Shown: positions 51,018 through 60,964, counted from the first letter of the stretch. The stretch: 64,000 bases of DNA from Candidatus Chryseobacterium colombiense (GCA_029203185.1 CP119310.1:1798001-1862000), one strand, 5' to 3'. Translations and numbers: made by a program. The notes: a model not told the origin generated them from the letters alone.

Positions 51018-52021
51018 TACGGAGCCTGTATTTTAGCTAAAATTCTATTAATAATTTCTTCTGTGGATATTTCTTCAGCTTCAGCTTCGAAAGTCAAACC
51101 AATTCTGTGTCTCAACACATCTTTTGCCAGTTCTTTTACATCTTCAGGAATGACAAATGCTCTTCCTTTTAAAAATGCATAAGCTCTTGATGCTATTGCT
51201 AAATTGATTGACGCTCTTGGTGAAGCTCCAAAACCGATGTAATTTTTCAATTCTGCAAGACCATAATTTTCCGGGAAACGGGTGGCAAAAACCATATCCA
51301 GAATATATTTTTCAATCTTTTCGTCAAGATAAATCTGATTGATCAGCTCTTTTGCATCTACAATATCCTGTAAAGAAATAACCGGTTTTACCGTGGGTTG
51401 ATGCGAGGTTGAAACCATTCTCATCACGGTTCTTTCATCTTCAAATTTCGGATAATCAATCGTACATTTCAACATGAAACGGTCGCTTTGAGCTTCCGGT
51501 AAAAGATAAGTACCTTCCTGATCGATCGGGTTCTGCGTCGCCAGTACCAGAAAAGGTTTTGGAAGCTTCATGGTTTCGTCACCAATGGTTACCTGCTTTT
51601 CCTGCATTACCTCTAATAAAGCCGACTGTACTTTTGCCGGAGCACGGTTGATCTCATCCGCCAATACGAAGTTCGCAAAAACAGGCCCTTTTTTTATTGA
51701 AAAATCATTGTCTTTAATATTATAAATCATTGTTCCGACAACATCTGCAGGCAATAAATCCGGGGTAAACTGAATTCTTGAAAAATCACCATGAACAGCA
51801 TCTGCCAAGGTTTTGATTGCCAGTGTTTTTGCCAAACCCGGAACTCCTTCCAAAAGAACGTGACCATTCCCCAGAAGTCCGACTAAAAGACGGTCTATCA
51901 TATATTCCTGGCCGATAATCACTTTATTGATTTCCTGTCTCAGAAGAGAAAATAAGTAGTTTTTTTCTTTTACTTTTTCCGTCAGCTGGCGGATGTCTTC
52001 TGCTTGATACGTATCTGACAT
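51017..52021 (-). CDS. MoxR family AAA+ ATPase
   Basis: A 334-residue MoxR-type chaperone ATPase, first gene of the Bat operon. Walker A GVPGLAKT (59-66), Walker B VLADEINRAPAKVQSALLEVMQE, sensor 1 (LATQNPIDQEGTYLLPEAQSDRF) and the C-terminal lid. It likely remodels or assembles the VWA (BatA/BatB) and DUF58 proteins encoded next to it. Full length. No exact TAnnTTTG element is evident upstream. Confidence 0.94.
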   Translation of the reverse strand: MSDTYQAEDIRQLTEKVKEKNYLFSLLRQEINKVIIGQEYMIDRLLVGLLGNGHVLLEGVPGLAKTLAIKTLADAVHGDFSRIQFTPDLLPADVVGTMIYNIKDNDFSIKKGPVFANFVLADEINRAPAKVQSALLEVMQEKQVTIGDETMKLPKPFLVLATQNPIDQEGTYLLPEAQSDRFMLKCTIDYPKFEDERTVMRMVSTSHQPTVKPVISLQDIVDAKELINQIYLDEKIEKYILDMVFATRFPENYGLAELKNYIGFGASPRASINLAIASRAYAFLKGRAFVIPEDVKELAKDVLRHRIGLTFEAEAEEISTEEIINRILAKIQAP

Positions 52022-52272
52022 AATTTAATTTAAAATAATTGGTAAATTTCTAATAAATACTTGCATTAATCAACACAATGGATGCCATTTTTGAGTTAAA
52101 GTTTGTTAAATATTCCGGCAATAATGCGAGATTCAAAATAGTTGAAACCTTAAAACTCAATGCGATTATTTTATTTTTTCATAAAAATATATAAATTTTG
52201 CTTCAATCTGCCGTTCAAAAATTGTCATTTCCAGTTTATTAAACTATTTTTGGTGATTAAAATTTTTGCAAA

Positions 52273-52746
52273 ATGAATTATCATTTTCAAGCTCACAGAC
52301 AAGTAAGAAAAAACCTTCTAGAAATCCTTCAAAACACTTCTCACGAAGATCTTTTGCTGATTCCTGACGGCTTCAACAATAACATATACTGGAACATTGC
52401 CCACACCGTTGCCACACAGCAACTTTTGCATTACTATTTAAGCGGAAACCCTTTCAGAATAGACAAATACTGGATCGAAACCTACAAAAAAGGGACTTTA
52501 CCTAATTTCGATGTTCAGAAATCGGAAGTGGAAGATTTGGAGTTTTTACTGACTGAAACTTCAAAAATTTTAATGAAAGATTATGACAGTGATTTCTTTT
52601 CGGATTACACGCCTTATACGACAAGTTTTGGGATGGATTTGAAAAGCATTCAGGATGCCATTATTTTCAACAATATGCATGAAAGCCTGCATTACGGCTA
52701 TGTGATGTCTCAGAAAAGAGCAATTTTAGGAGAAAAAGGAAGATAG
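52273..52746 (+). CDS. DinB family protein
   Basis: A 157-residue four-helix DinB-like protein. The metal-binding triad is visible: H44 (NIAHTVATQ) and H136/H140 (NNMHESLHYGY). Members include thiol-transferase-like enzymes and damage-inducible proteins; the partner thiol here could be bacillithiol-related, fitting ypdA at 60.98 kb, but this is conjecture. The ATG at 52273 follows a near-consensus -7 element (AATTTTTG) by four bases. Confidence 0.87.
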   Translation: MNYHFQAHRQVRKNLLEILQNTSHEDLLLIPDGFNNNIYWNIAHTVATQQLLHYYLSGNPFRIDKYWIETYKKGTLPNFDVQKSEVEDLEFLLTETSKILMKDYDSDFFSDYTPYTTSFGMDLKSIQDAIIFNNMHESLHYGYVMSQKRAILGEKGR

Positions 52747-52856
52747 TTAAATGTGAATTTTGCTTCGCAAGTTAATAGTGAACTATGAATTTTTAGCTAA
52801 AAATTGACTTACAAAGTAACATTGACATTTGACAATTCACTATTTAAAATAATAAG
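52747..52856. repeat. Intergenic inverted-repeat sequence before rlmB
   Basis: A 110-base gap containing AATAGTGAA and, about 70 bases on, TTCACTATT, plus shorter palindromes (TTTTTAGCTAAAAATT). Looks like a REP-like element; no other copy is evident in this window. Confidence 0.4.
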
Positions 52857-53615
52857 ATGACAGATAAAAAAGATGATTTTATTTTCGGGCTACGTCCCGT
52901 AATTGAAGCAATTGAAGCGGGAAAAACGATTGACAAGGTCTTCGTGCAAAATGCTTTGCAAGGACCCATTTATGCTGAATTAAAAGCAATTTTAGCCAAA
53001 AATAAAATCCGTCCCAACTATGTGCCGGTTGAAAAACTGAACCGTTTTACAAGAAAAAATCACCAAGGTGTAGTTGCCTTTATTTCGGATGTCCCGTTTC
53101 ATAAAATCGAAGATATTGTTCCTCAGCTATTTGAAGAAGGGAAAACTCCGTTTTTATTAATCCTTGACCGATTAACAGATGTGAGAAACTTCGGGGCAAT
53201 ATGCAGAACTGCAGAATGTGTAGGCGTTGATGCTGTAATTATTCCGGAAAAAGGAGCAGCTCCTATTAATTCAGATGCAATAAAAACTTCTGCAGGAGCA
53301 CTTTACAACGTAAAAATCTGTAAAGAACCGAATTTAGCACATGTTGTAGATTTCCTTCAGCAAAGCGGAATTTCCGTATATGCCGCAAGTGAAAAAGCTC
53401 AAAAGCTGATCTATGATGTAGATTTCAAAGAACCTTGTGCGGTTGTAATGGGGAATGAGGAAACAGGAATTTCTAAAGAAGTACTTCATCATGCAGATGA
53501 AAAAATAAAGCTACCGATTGAAGGAAAAACACAGTCTCTGAATGTTTCTGTTGCGTGTGGAGCTATTTTATATGAAGCGGTAAGGCAGAAAATGGCTGCA
53601 ATTCCAAATTTATAA
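52857..53615 (+). CDS. rlmB: 23S rRNA (guanosine-2'-O-)-methyltransferase RlmB
   Basis: SPOUT methyltransferase of 252 residues that methylates G2251 of 23S rRNA. N-terminal substrate domain (FGLRPVIEAIEAGKTIDKVF) and the knotted C-terminal domain with LDRLTDVRNFGAICRTAECVG and the SAM-binding MGNEETGIS, ending in a LPIEGKTQSLNVSVA block. Start of a same-strand gene string (next gene 3 bases on). Confidence 0.95.
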   Translation: MTDKKDDFIFGLRPVIEAIEAGKTIDKVFVQNALQGPIYAELKAILAKNKIRPNYVPVEKLNRFTRKNHQGVVAFISDVPFHKIEDIVPQLFEEGKTPFLLILDRLTDVRNFGAICRTAECVGVDAVIIPEKGAAPINSDAIKTSAGALYNVKICKEPNLAHVVDFLQQSGISVYAASEKAQKLIYDVDFKEPCAVVMGNEETGISKEVLHHADEKIKLPIEGKTQSLNVSVACGAILYEAVRQKMAAIPNL

Positions 53616-53618
53616 TCT

Positions 53619-54740
53619 ATGAAAATTCAATTTCTTTTGCCATTATGTTTTGCAGTGTTCACTTGTAATGCTCAAACGAAGGAAATTCCTACAGACAATC
53701 CTCTGAAAACTGAACTTGATCAGTTAGTTCAAAAGGAAGCTTCTGTTTATATGCAGGATCCGGCCCGTGTTGGGATTTCTATAGGAATTTTTAGAGATGG
53801 TAAAAGTTATTTTTATAATTACGGAACAACAGAATTAGGAAAGTCACAACTTCCGACTTCCAAAAGTATTTACGAGATTGCCTCCATCACCAAAACTTTT
53901 ACAGGAACACTTTTAGCCCATGCTTTAGTGGATGGTAAAATTAAATTGGATGATGATATCCGAAAGTATTTAACCGGAAATTATCCCAATCTTGAGTTTG
54001 AAAAGCATCCGATAACGATTGCTAATCTTACCAATCATTCTTCGGGATTGCCGCAGTTTTTACCGGATCAGTCCGAAACATTTAAGAAGCCTATGGATTC
54101 TGTAGCTTTGATATTATCCGATTTTTATAAAAATTATTCCAAAAAGAAATTTTATGAAGATCTTCATGAGGCAAAAGTAGCTTTTGTGCCGGGAACGGAT
54201 TATAAATATTCAAATGCAGGAACGCAGATTGCAGGTGATATTCTTGAAAAAGTATATCATAAAAGCTATGAGAATATCCTGTCAGAATATATTACGAAGC
54301 CTTTAAAAATGAATCAGACCATAGTTGGTACAGATTCTGCAAAGCTTTTGACCGGCTATAATGAAAAAGGAAAGGTAATGCCCAGAAATATGACCACCAT
54401 TATTGCACCGGCAGGCGGAATTCTCTCTACAACGGAAGATCTGGTGAAATACATGCAATATCAACTTAATGAAAATGATCAGTATGTAAAAGCTTCCCAT
54501 ACTCCGGTGGTAAAAAGTGAAGGTGATCAAATAGGATTATATTGGAGAATTCATACGTATGATGACGGAACTAAAACCATTTTTCATACAGGAGGAACTT
54601 TTGGTTTTTCGAGTGTGCTCCAAATCTATCCTTCAAAAAATATGGGTGTAGTCGTCCTTTCTAATGAATCCGACGGAGAGTCTCAAGGAAAACTGCAGGA
54701 TATTGCAGACAGTATATTAAGAAATAGTAGTAAAAAATAA
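53619..54740 (+). CDS. Serine hydrolase, class C beta-lactamase family
   Basis: A 373-residue periplasmic serine hydrolase. Signal peptide (about 1-18, FTCNAQ, possibly lipidated), catalytic SxxK as S89-I-T-K92 (ASITKTF), YSN motif in DYKYSNAG, and HTGG near 322. Fold is that of class C beta-lactamase/DD-peptidase homologues; it may be a peptidase or esterase and need not degrade beta-lactams. Three bases after rlmB, so co-transcribed. Confidence 0.9.
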   Translation: MKIQFLLPLCFAVFTCNAQTKEIPTDNPLKTELDQLVQKEASVYMQDPARVGISIGIFRDGKSYFYNYGTTELGKSQLPTSKSIYEIASITKTFTGTLLAHALVDGKIKLDDDIRKYLTGNYPNLEFEKHPITIANLTNHSSGLPQFLPDQSETFKKPMDSVALILSDFYKNYSKKKFYEDLHEAKVAFVPGTDYKYSNAGTQIAGDILEKVYHKSYENILSEYITKPLKMNQTIVGTDSAKLLTGYNEKGKVMPRNMTTIIAPAGGILSTTEDLVKYMQYQLNENDQYVKASHTPVVKSEGDQIGLYWRIHTYDDGTKTIFHTGGTFGFSSVLQIYPSKNMGVVVLSNESDGESQGKLQDIADSILRNSSKK

Positions 54741-54755
54741 AATTAAAAAATTCAA

Positions 54756-55808
54756 ATGAAGAATATTGCGGCGCTTGCGCTAGTTTCAACGATAGCATTG
54801 GTTTCTTGTAATAAAAAAGAAACGGCAAAAATTACAAAAGTAGATCCTAAAACAGGAAAAACAGTAACGGTAGAAGTTCCGGCAGATTCTGTTGTAAAAG
54901 TAGAGGCAAATCCTGCTATTAAAGACTCATTGGGAATCTTCAAACAGTCTTTTAAATTGGAAAAAGGAAAAACATATCCGCTTACCACTTACCAAAGAGA
55001 TGTAAAAACCATGACCGATCCGCAAGGAAAGTCGATCACTGCAACCAGCGAGTCTACCGATGAGATGAATTTTGTAGTGAATGACCTCAAAGGAAATGTA
55101 TATGATCTGACACTCAATCTTGTTGCCAAAAGAAATTCTCAGTCGGCTCAAGGTAAAACACTTGTTGTAGATACCAAACTTCCGGAACCTAAAGAGGAAG
55201 ATCTTAAGATGCTTTGGATCGTTAACAGAGCCCTTACCAGCAATAAGCTGAATGTAAAAATGGATACTAAAGGGAATGTGATCTCAATTACAGGCTTTGA
55301 CCCTATCTACACAAAAGTTGCTAATGCAGTGGGAGCTCTTGTAAAAGATCCAGCTCAGAAAGCAGGAGTAACAGCCAACTTGAAAGAAAGCTTCAATGAA
55401 AAAATATTGAAAGACCAACTTTCAAAAAACCTGACACTTATTCCTAAAAAAGGAGTAAAAATAGGAGAAAAATGGACAAACAGTGAAAACGCAGATCCTA
55501 ACGGAAAAATAAAAGTAACGTCTAACTACACTTTAAAAAGTGCAGGAAATGGTATCGTAGAAGTTTCTATTTCAGGAGGAATTCCTAAAAAAACTGAAAA
55601 ACAGGCACAAGGCCCTGTTACACACAGCATGAGCAGCGAGCTTGTTCAAAACGGAACCATTAAGTTTGACCAAAATACAGGATGGATTACCAACCAGAAC
55701 ATCAATGTAAAAACATCACAGATTGAAACCATTTCAGACGGGAAACAATCTCAGTCTATGAAAAGTATTTCAAACTCTTCTGTTATGGTAAACCCTTCCG
55801 GTAAATAA
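54756..55808 (+). CDS. DUF6263-like lipoprotein
   Basis: A 350-residue lipoprotein with lipobox LVSC (C18), basic start, then a mature protein with repeated beta segments and the motif GVKIGEKWTNSE near 230. This fits the DUF6263 family of secreted Bacteroidota proteins, function unknown. It is 15 bases after the serine hydrolase gene in the same direction. The DUF assignment is from memory of the motif style and is moderate. Confidence 0.75.
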   Translation: MKNIAALALVSTIALVSCNKKETAKITKVDPKTGKTVTVEVPADSVVKVEANPAIKDSLGIFKQSFKLEKGKTYPLTTYQRDVKTMTDPQGKSITATSESTDEMNFVVNDLKGNVYDLTLNLVAKRNSQSAQGKTLVVDTKLPEPKEEDLKMLWIVNRALTSNKLNVKMDTKGNVISITGFDPIYTKVANAVGALVKDPAQKAGVTANLKESFNEKILKDQLSKNLTLIPKKGVKIGEKWTNSENADPNGKIKVTSNYTLKSAGNGIVEVSISGGIPKKTEKQAQGPVTHSMSSELVQNGTIKFDQNTGWITNQNINVKTSQIETISDGKQSQSMKSISNSSVMVNPSGK

Positions 55809-55878
55809 GAAAAGAAAAAGTTTAAGGGAAGTGATTTTTAAATCATGAACTTTAAACTTTGAACAAAAATCAAAAATT

Positions 55879-56109
55879 ATGAAGTACATTCTTGAGTTAG
55901 TACTCTCTGCTATTATTATTTTCTTTGTCTGGAATATTCTGAAAAGAATTTTCTTTAAAACTTTTTACAGTTACAGATTTAACAACAATAATGGCTCAAA
56001 CAACAAACAGCAGGACATTCATAGTTCACAAAAAGGAAAACAGAATCTTAACTGGGATGCAGAAACCGTAGATTTTGAAGAGGTAAAAGAGAGCAAAGAT
56101 AAAAGGTAA
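55879..56109 (+). CDS. DUF4834-like small membrane protein
   Basis: 76 residues: one N-terminal membrane helix (about 3-21), then a basic stretch and a disordered Asn/Gln/Lys-rich tail with the conserved ending WDAETVDFEEVKE, typical of DUF4834. No known function. It lies between the lipoprotein and the YfhO gene in one co-directional string, a context often seen in Flavobacteriia. Confidence 0.85.
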   Translation: MKYILELVLSAIIIFFVWNILKRIFFKTFYSYRFNNNNGSNNKQQDIHSSQKGKQNLNWDAETVDFEEVKESKDKR

Positions 56110-56143
56110 CAATTCCGAAAAATAAAAGATAATAACCATCAAT

Positions 56144-58678
56144 ATGGCGAAAAATAAAAACTTAATTTATATTGCAATTTCATTAGTTGTATTTATAGTT
56201 TTAGCATTTTTATATTCTACTCCTGTTTTCACGGGAAAACAGCTTTTCCAGCATGACATTGTACAGTACAGAGGAGGTGCAAAAGAACTTTTGGACTACA
56301 GAGCTGATACAGGAAACGAAACCTATTGGAGCGACTCTATGTTCGGAGGAATGCCTACTTACCAGATGGGAAGCAGATTTAATGGTGATATTATTAAGAA
56401 AATTGACAGCTATCTGAACATTCTTCCAAGACCTGTCAATTATATCTTCTTACTTTTTTCAGGATTTTTCCTTTTAGGAATGGTAGTAGTCAGAAACTGG
56501 AAATATGCTCTTCTGGGCGCTACATTTTTTGGGCTTTCCACCTATTTTTATATTGCCATTGCGGCAGGGCACAACGGTAAGATCAATACACTTGAGTATT
56601 TTGCACCGCTTTTAGCTGGGATTTTACTTGTTTATATGCGGAAACAATACATTTGGGGATTCATTGTCACAACCCTTTTCATGGGGCTTCAGATTGCAGC
56701 GAACCATCCGCAGATGACCTATTACCTGTTTATTGCATTAGGCTTTTTATTTATTTCTGAAATTGTAAGAGTCATCCAAAAGAAAACAGAAGTAAAACAC
56801 TTCCTGATCTCTTCAGGAATCATTGCAGCATCATGCTTAATCGGTGTTGGAATGAATTCCCAAAGAATCATGGCCAACTCCGAATACATCAAAGAAACCG
56901 TACGTGGAAAGCAGATCTTAACCAACGACAGTCATACCGGAGGAAACTCAGGGATGGATAAAGAAAGTATGCTGATGTGGAGCTACGGAAAACTGGAAAC
57001 CTTAAACCTTTTCATTCCAAGATTGATGGGAGGCGGAAGTCAGGAGCCGGAAGGAAAAGAAATGATGGCAAAAATTCAGGAGCTGGTTCAGCAGAATGTA
57101 GAATCCCAAACCGAGTACGACAGAATTTCCAAAGGATTCGGAAGTCTTACGTATTGGGGAGACCAACCGGGAACTTCCGGACCTGCTTATCAGGGAGCGA
57201 TTGTCTGTTTCTTAGCTGTTTTAGGATTCTTCTTTGCCTCTAAAAAATACCGTTACTGGATTTTAGGAGCTTCCATTCTTACCATCTTTTTAGCTTGGGG
57301 AAGCAACTTCATGGCCCTTTCAGACTTCTTTATAGATTTTGTTCCGTTTTATAATAAATTCAGGGCTCCGTCATCTATTTTAGTAGTAGTTGAATTACTA
57401 TTCCCGTTAATTGCAATTATCGGACTGTACAGATTCTTTACAGATGAAAAGCTGACAGAAGAATATAAACAGAAAATTCTTACGTATGTAGGCGGAGGAA
57501 CATTAGGTTTGATCTTAATTCTTCTTGTTTTTGGAAAATCTTTATTAGGGTTCCATACAGATAATGAGCAGGCATATTTACCTCCATTCCTGTTGGATTA
57601 TCTTACAGAAGAGCGATTTAAGCTATTCAGAATAGACGCTATCAAAGCATTTATTTATGTTGCGATTACTATTATTCTTTTATTCTTATGTTTAAAGAAA
57701 AAATTAAATCAGAATATAGCTTTAATTATTATTGGTGCGGTAAGTTTATTCGATCTATGGTCAGTTAACAAACGGTATTTAAACGATGATAACTATGTAG
57801 ACAAGATTTTTGCCGAGAATCCTTTCCAGACTGAAAGTTCAGATCTTCTGGCTGAAAAAGTTCAGGGTAATCCTAATCTGGAATCTATTATAGCCAATGT
57901 AAATGTCAATAAGACGTTGGAAACCATTGCCGAAAAAGACAAAACACACTACAGAATTTTCAATAATATTTTAGGAACATTCAGCGAGACTAACACTTCA
58001 TATTTCAAATCTTCAATTGGAGGCTATCACGCTGTAAAACTGAGAAGATATGATGACGTCATCAACGAATACTTCCAGGTAATGGATTCTGTAAAAGTTC
58101 CGAATATCCTGAACCTTTTAAATGCAAAATATTGGGTAGTCGGAGGACCAGAACAGCCTCAAGCAGTTCCAAATCCAACTGCAAATGGAAATGCATGGTT
58201 TGTAAGTGATTTAAAATTTGTAAATACCCCGAATGAAGAAATTAAGTCTATCGGAGTTATTAATAACAAGAAAACAGCGGTAATTGCTTCTTCTGATAAA
58301 GAATATTTCAGTAACAAACCCGTTCAGGCAGATTCTACTGCAACGATCAGCTTAACCGGATATCAGCCGAATGAGCTTGAATTCAAATCAAAATCAAAAA
58401 CTCCTCAGTTAGCCGTATTCTCTGAGATCTACTATCCTCATGGATGGAAAATGTTTGTGGACGAAAAAGAAGTTCCTTACATCAAAGCAGATTATCTGCT
58501 TCGTGCAGTTCACGTTCCTGCAGGAAATCATAATATAAGAATGATCTTCGAGCCGGAAGTTATTGAAAAAGGAAAATGGATCTCTCTTCTTTGTTTCGGT
58601 CTATTTATCATATTAAGCGGATTTGGAATTTTTCTTTTAAATAAAAAGAAGAAGGAAATCGTTATTAAAGAAGCATAA
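56144..58678 (+). CDS. YfhO family membrane protein
   Basis: An 844-residue protein with about 13 membrane helices in the first 530 residues and a soluble periplasmic C-terminal region with a last membrane helix (about 813-832). The early motif FGGMPTYQMGSRF and GHNGKINTLEYFAPL follow the YfhO pattern, related to GT-C-fold glycosyltransferases that use lipid-linked sugar donors to modify cell wall polymers. Substrate unknown. The gene downstream encodes a glycosyltransferase, which supports an envelope-glycan role. Confidence 0.9.
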   Translation: MAKNKNLIYIAISLVVFIVLAFLYSTPVFTGKQLFQHDIVQYRGGAKELLDYRADTGNETYWSDSMFGGMPTYQMGSRFNGDIIKKIDSYLNILPRPVNYIFLLFSGFFLLGMVVVRNWKYALLGATFFGLSTYFYIAIAAGHNGKINTLEYFAPLLAGILLVYMRKQYIWGFIVTTLFMGLQIAANHPQMTYYLFIALGFLFISEIVRVIQKKTEVKHFLISSGIIAASCLIGVGMNSQRIMANSEYIKETVRGKQILTNDSHTGGNSGMDKESMLMWSYGKLETLNLFIPRLMGGGSQEPEGKEMMAKIQELVQQNVESQTEYDRISKGFGSLTYWGDQPGTSGPAYQGAIVCFLAVLGFFFASKKYRYWILGASILTIFLAWGSNFMALSDFFIDFVPFYNKFRAPSSILVVVELLFPLIAIIGLYRFFTDEKLTEEYKQKILTYVGGGTLGLILILLVFGKSLLGFHTDNEQAYLPPFLLDYLTEERFKLFRIDAIKAFIYVAITIILLFLCLKKKLNQNIALIIIGAVSLFDLWSVNKRYLNDDNYVDKIFAENPFQTESSDLLAEKVQGNPNLESIIANVNVNKTLETIAEKDKTHYRIFNNILGTFSETNTSYFKSSIGGYHAVKLRRYDDVINEYFQVMDSVKVPNILNLLNAKYWVVGGPEQPQAVPNPTANGNAWFVSDLKFVNTPNEEIKSIGVINNKKTAVIASSDKEYFSNKPVQADSTATISLTGYQPNELEFKSKSKTPQLAVFSEIYYPHGWKMFVDEKEVPYIKADYLLRAVHVPAGNHNIRMIFEPEVIEKGKWISLLCFGLFIILSGFGIFLLNKKKKEIVIKEA

Positions 58679-58688
58679 ATTACACTCT

Positions 58689-58772
58689 GTCATTCTGAAT
58701 GAAGCAAGCCGTAGTGAAGATTCTTTACTTTAAATGAGATTCTTCATTCCGTTTCACTTCACTCAGAATGAC
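58689..58772. repeat. Dispersed palindromic intergenic repeat, copy c
   Basis: Begins GTCATTCTGAATGAAGC at 58689 and ends ACTCAGAATGAC at 58772, 84 bases, with AGATTCTTTAC and GATTCTTCATTCCG inside. Lies between the YfhO gene and a glycosyltransferase gene, both on the plus strand. Confidence 0.8.
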
Positions 58773-58801
58773 AAAAGAACGTATCGTTTACTCTACAATT
58801 A

Positions 58802-60151
58802 ATGGAACACAAAAAAATATTGATCATCACCTATTACTGGCCTCCTGCGGGAGGTCCTGGTGTTCAAAGGTGGCTGAAATTCGCAAAGTATTTACCTGAT
58901 TTTGGTTGGAAACCTATCATTTATACTCCGGAAAATCCAAGCTATCCATTATTGGATGAAAGTTTACTGAAAGACGTTCCTGAGAATATTGAAATTGTAA
59001 AGACAAAAATCTGGGAGCCCTATCAATTGGCAGAAAAGCTGAATAAAAGCAATAAAAAATTCAAAGCCGGACAATTTGATGTAGGAAAAAATCAAAGCTG
59101 GAAATCAAAATTTTCGATCTGGGTAAGAGGAAATTTTTTCATTCCCGATGCTCGTGTTTTCTGGGTAAAACCTTCAGTACAGTTCTTGGAAAAGTACTTA
59201 AAAGAAAATAAGATTGATGTTGTAGTGACTTCCGGTCCACCCCATTCTTTACATTTAATTGGTTTAGATTTAAAAAAGAAACTTCCCGATTTAAAATGGA
59301 TTGCTGATTTTCGTGATCCGTGGACGGAAATCTCCTATTATAAACATTTAAAACTTACCAAAAGTTCGGATAAGAAGCACCGCCAATTGGAAAGTGACGT
59401 TTTTAAAAACGCAGATATTACTTTAGCGACAAGTTATACAGATGCCGAAAACTTCAGAAAAAACGGAGCCAATGCAGTTTGTATTACCAATGGATTTGAT
59501 GAAGATGTGAAGATGTTAAATCGTGAAGTTGTTCAATCGTCTGTTGAAAATTCAAAAACTCAACTCAACAACTCAACGCCTTCACAACTTACCAGTACAG
59601 CCCAATTCACATTAAGCTATATCGGTGTTTTAGAACAATTAAGAAATCCTGAAAACCTTTGGAAGGCACTTGATGATCTGGTGAAAACAAATCCGGATTT
59701 TTCAGAGAACTTCAGCTTGAAATTTGCAGGAAGAGTAGATGATAAAATCTTACACGAAATTGAAAACACAGGATTAAGGAATCATATTTCAAATCTGGGG
59801 TATCTGTCTCATGACAAAGCGATTGAAGAAATGGCGAAATCCTCACTTTTATTGATCACCAACTTCCCTAATGAATCTTCTAAAGGAATTATTCCCGGAA
59901 AGATCTTTGAATATCTTGCTACAGGAAAACAGATTATTTCTTTCGGACCAAATGACGCCGATGTTTCAAAAATCTTGAATGAAACTAAAGCAGGAAAACA
60001 TTTCAGCTATAATGATTCCGAAATCATCAAGAGCTTTATTTTAGAAAAATTTGAGCTGTGGAAAAACGGAAGCCTTTCTGACAATACGCAGAATATTGAG
60101 CAGTTCTCCAGAAAAAACCTAACCAAAAAATTGTCTGAAATACTGGGTTAA
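58802..60151 (+). CDS. Glycosyltransferase family 4 protein
   Basis: A 449-residue GT-B glycosyltransferase. N-terminal YYWPPAGGPGVQRWLKF and WIADFRDPWTE and C-terminal PGKIFEYLATGKQIISFGPND with donor-binding features support GT4. Residues about 241-266 (REVVQSS to QLTST) form an unusual Ser/Thr/Asn/Gln-rich insert encoded by a partly palindromic DNA stretch. Likely builds a surface polysaccharide, perhaps with YfhO; substrate unknown. Preceded by repeat copy c. Confidence 0.88.
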   Translation: MEHKKILIITYYWPPAGGPGVQRWLKFAKYLPDFGWKPIIYTPENPSYPLLDESLLKDVPENIEIVKTKIWEPYQLAEKLNKSNKKFKAGQFDVGKNQSWKSKFSIWVRGNFFIPDARVFWVKPSVQFLEKYLKENKIDVVVTSGPPHSLHLIGLDLKKKLPDLKWIADFRDPWTEISYYKHLKLTKSSDKKHRQLESDVFKNADITLATSYTDAENFRKNGANAVCITNGFDEDVKMLNREVVQSSVENSKTQLNNSTPSQLTSTAQFTLSYIGVLEQLRNPENLWKALDDLVKTNPDFSENFSLKFAGRVDDKILHEIENTGLRNHISNLGYLSHDKAIEEMAKSSLLLITNFPNESSKGIIPGKIFEYLATGKQIISFGPNDADVSKILNETKAGKHFSYNDSEIIKSFILEKFELWKNGSLSDNTQNIEQFSRKNLTKKLSEILG

Positions 60152-60160
60152 AAATTTTAA

Positions 60161-60195
60161 AACGCAAAGATTATATAGATTAAAATCTTTGCGTT
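60161..60195. terminator. Terminator after glycosyltransferase gene
   Basis: AACGCAAAGATT (60161-60172) pairs with AATCTTTGCGTT (60184-60195) and runs into AATATTTTATATT; convergent with the lipoprotein gene. Confidence 0.8.
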
Positions 60196-60201
60196 AATAT
60201 T

Positions 60202-60840
60202 TTATATTGTCCATTGATCATTAACCACCGCAACTAGATAATATTTTCCGTTAAGCTCTTCAAAAACCAGACGAAGGCTTTTCCAGTCCATCTCAGCATT
60301 GGCTTCTGATCCTTTTATATAATTCTCTGTAAAATCTCCTTTTGGGTAGATTGCCTTTAGATTATTGAGTGAATTTCCTTTTCCTAAAAATTCATTAAGA
60401 GCGACCTGCCCTGTTGCAAAATCCTTTGAATACACCCATTTTGTAAGATAATGATCTATAGTGGCCTTATACAGATCACCTGAACCATCCAATGTTCCCC
60501 AAGTGAAAAGAGTTTTAGTCGGCTGATATTGCATGAATTCGGATTTAGAAAAATTCTTATCCTCTTTAGGGTTCACAAAAGCATACATTGAAAAACGTAC
60601 TCCTTTTTCAGGATGAATAAAGTCAGAAAACTTTTTGTAATCCTTATCCTTCAAAGCCTGAATAATCTCTTCATTAAGTTGTTTTAATTCCTGATCTTTA
60701 TTCACCTCAGCTGGACTAATCTTTGTAACATCAGTTTTTACATATCCTGTAGAATCGGTTTTGTCATTGATAAATTTATCCGGATTTTTCTTGCAGGCGA
60801 TTACACTTAGAATGAGTAATGAAACAAATAGTTTTTTCAT
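60202..60840 (-). CDS. Lipoprotein of unknown function
   Basis: A 212-residue lipoprotein with lipobox VIAC (C16). The mature part is alpha/beta with a helical first half (EELIQALKDKDYKKFSDF-like) and motif NEFLGKGNSLNNLKAIYP; reminiscent of SnoaL/NTF2-like dimers seen in secreted lipoproteins, but not identified. Transcribed alone, opposite to the glycosyltransferase. Confidence 0.72.
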   Translation of the reverse strand: MKKLFVSLLILSVIACKKNPDKFINDKTDSTGYVKTDVTKISPAEVNKDQELKQLNEEIIQALKDKDYKKFSDFIHPEKGVRFSMYAFVNPKEDKNFSKSEFMQYQPTKTLFTWGTLDGSGDLYKATIDHYLTKWVYSKDFATGQVALNEFLGKGNSLNNLKAIYPKGDFTENYIKGSEANAEMDWKSLRLVFEELNGKYYLVAVVNDQWTI

Positions 60841-60964
60841 ATTTTTTAATGTTTGCTGTAAAAATTCACCAAAAGCAATGCCATATTTGAATGAGATACA
60901 GATTGATGATTATCTCCATAGTTTTTTTGTATACCGCTAAAAGCTCTTTGCATCATGTTTTTTG

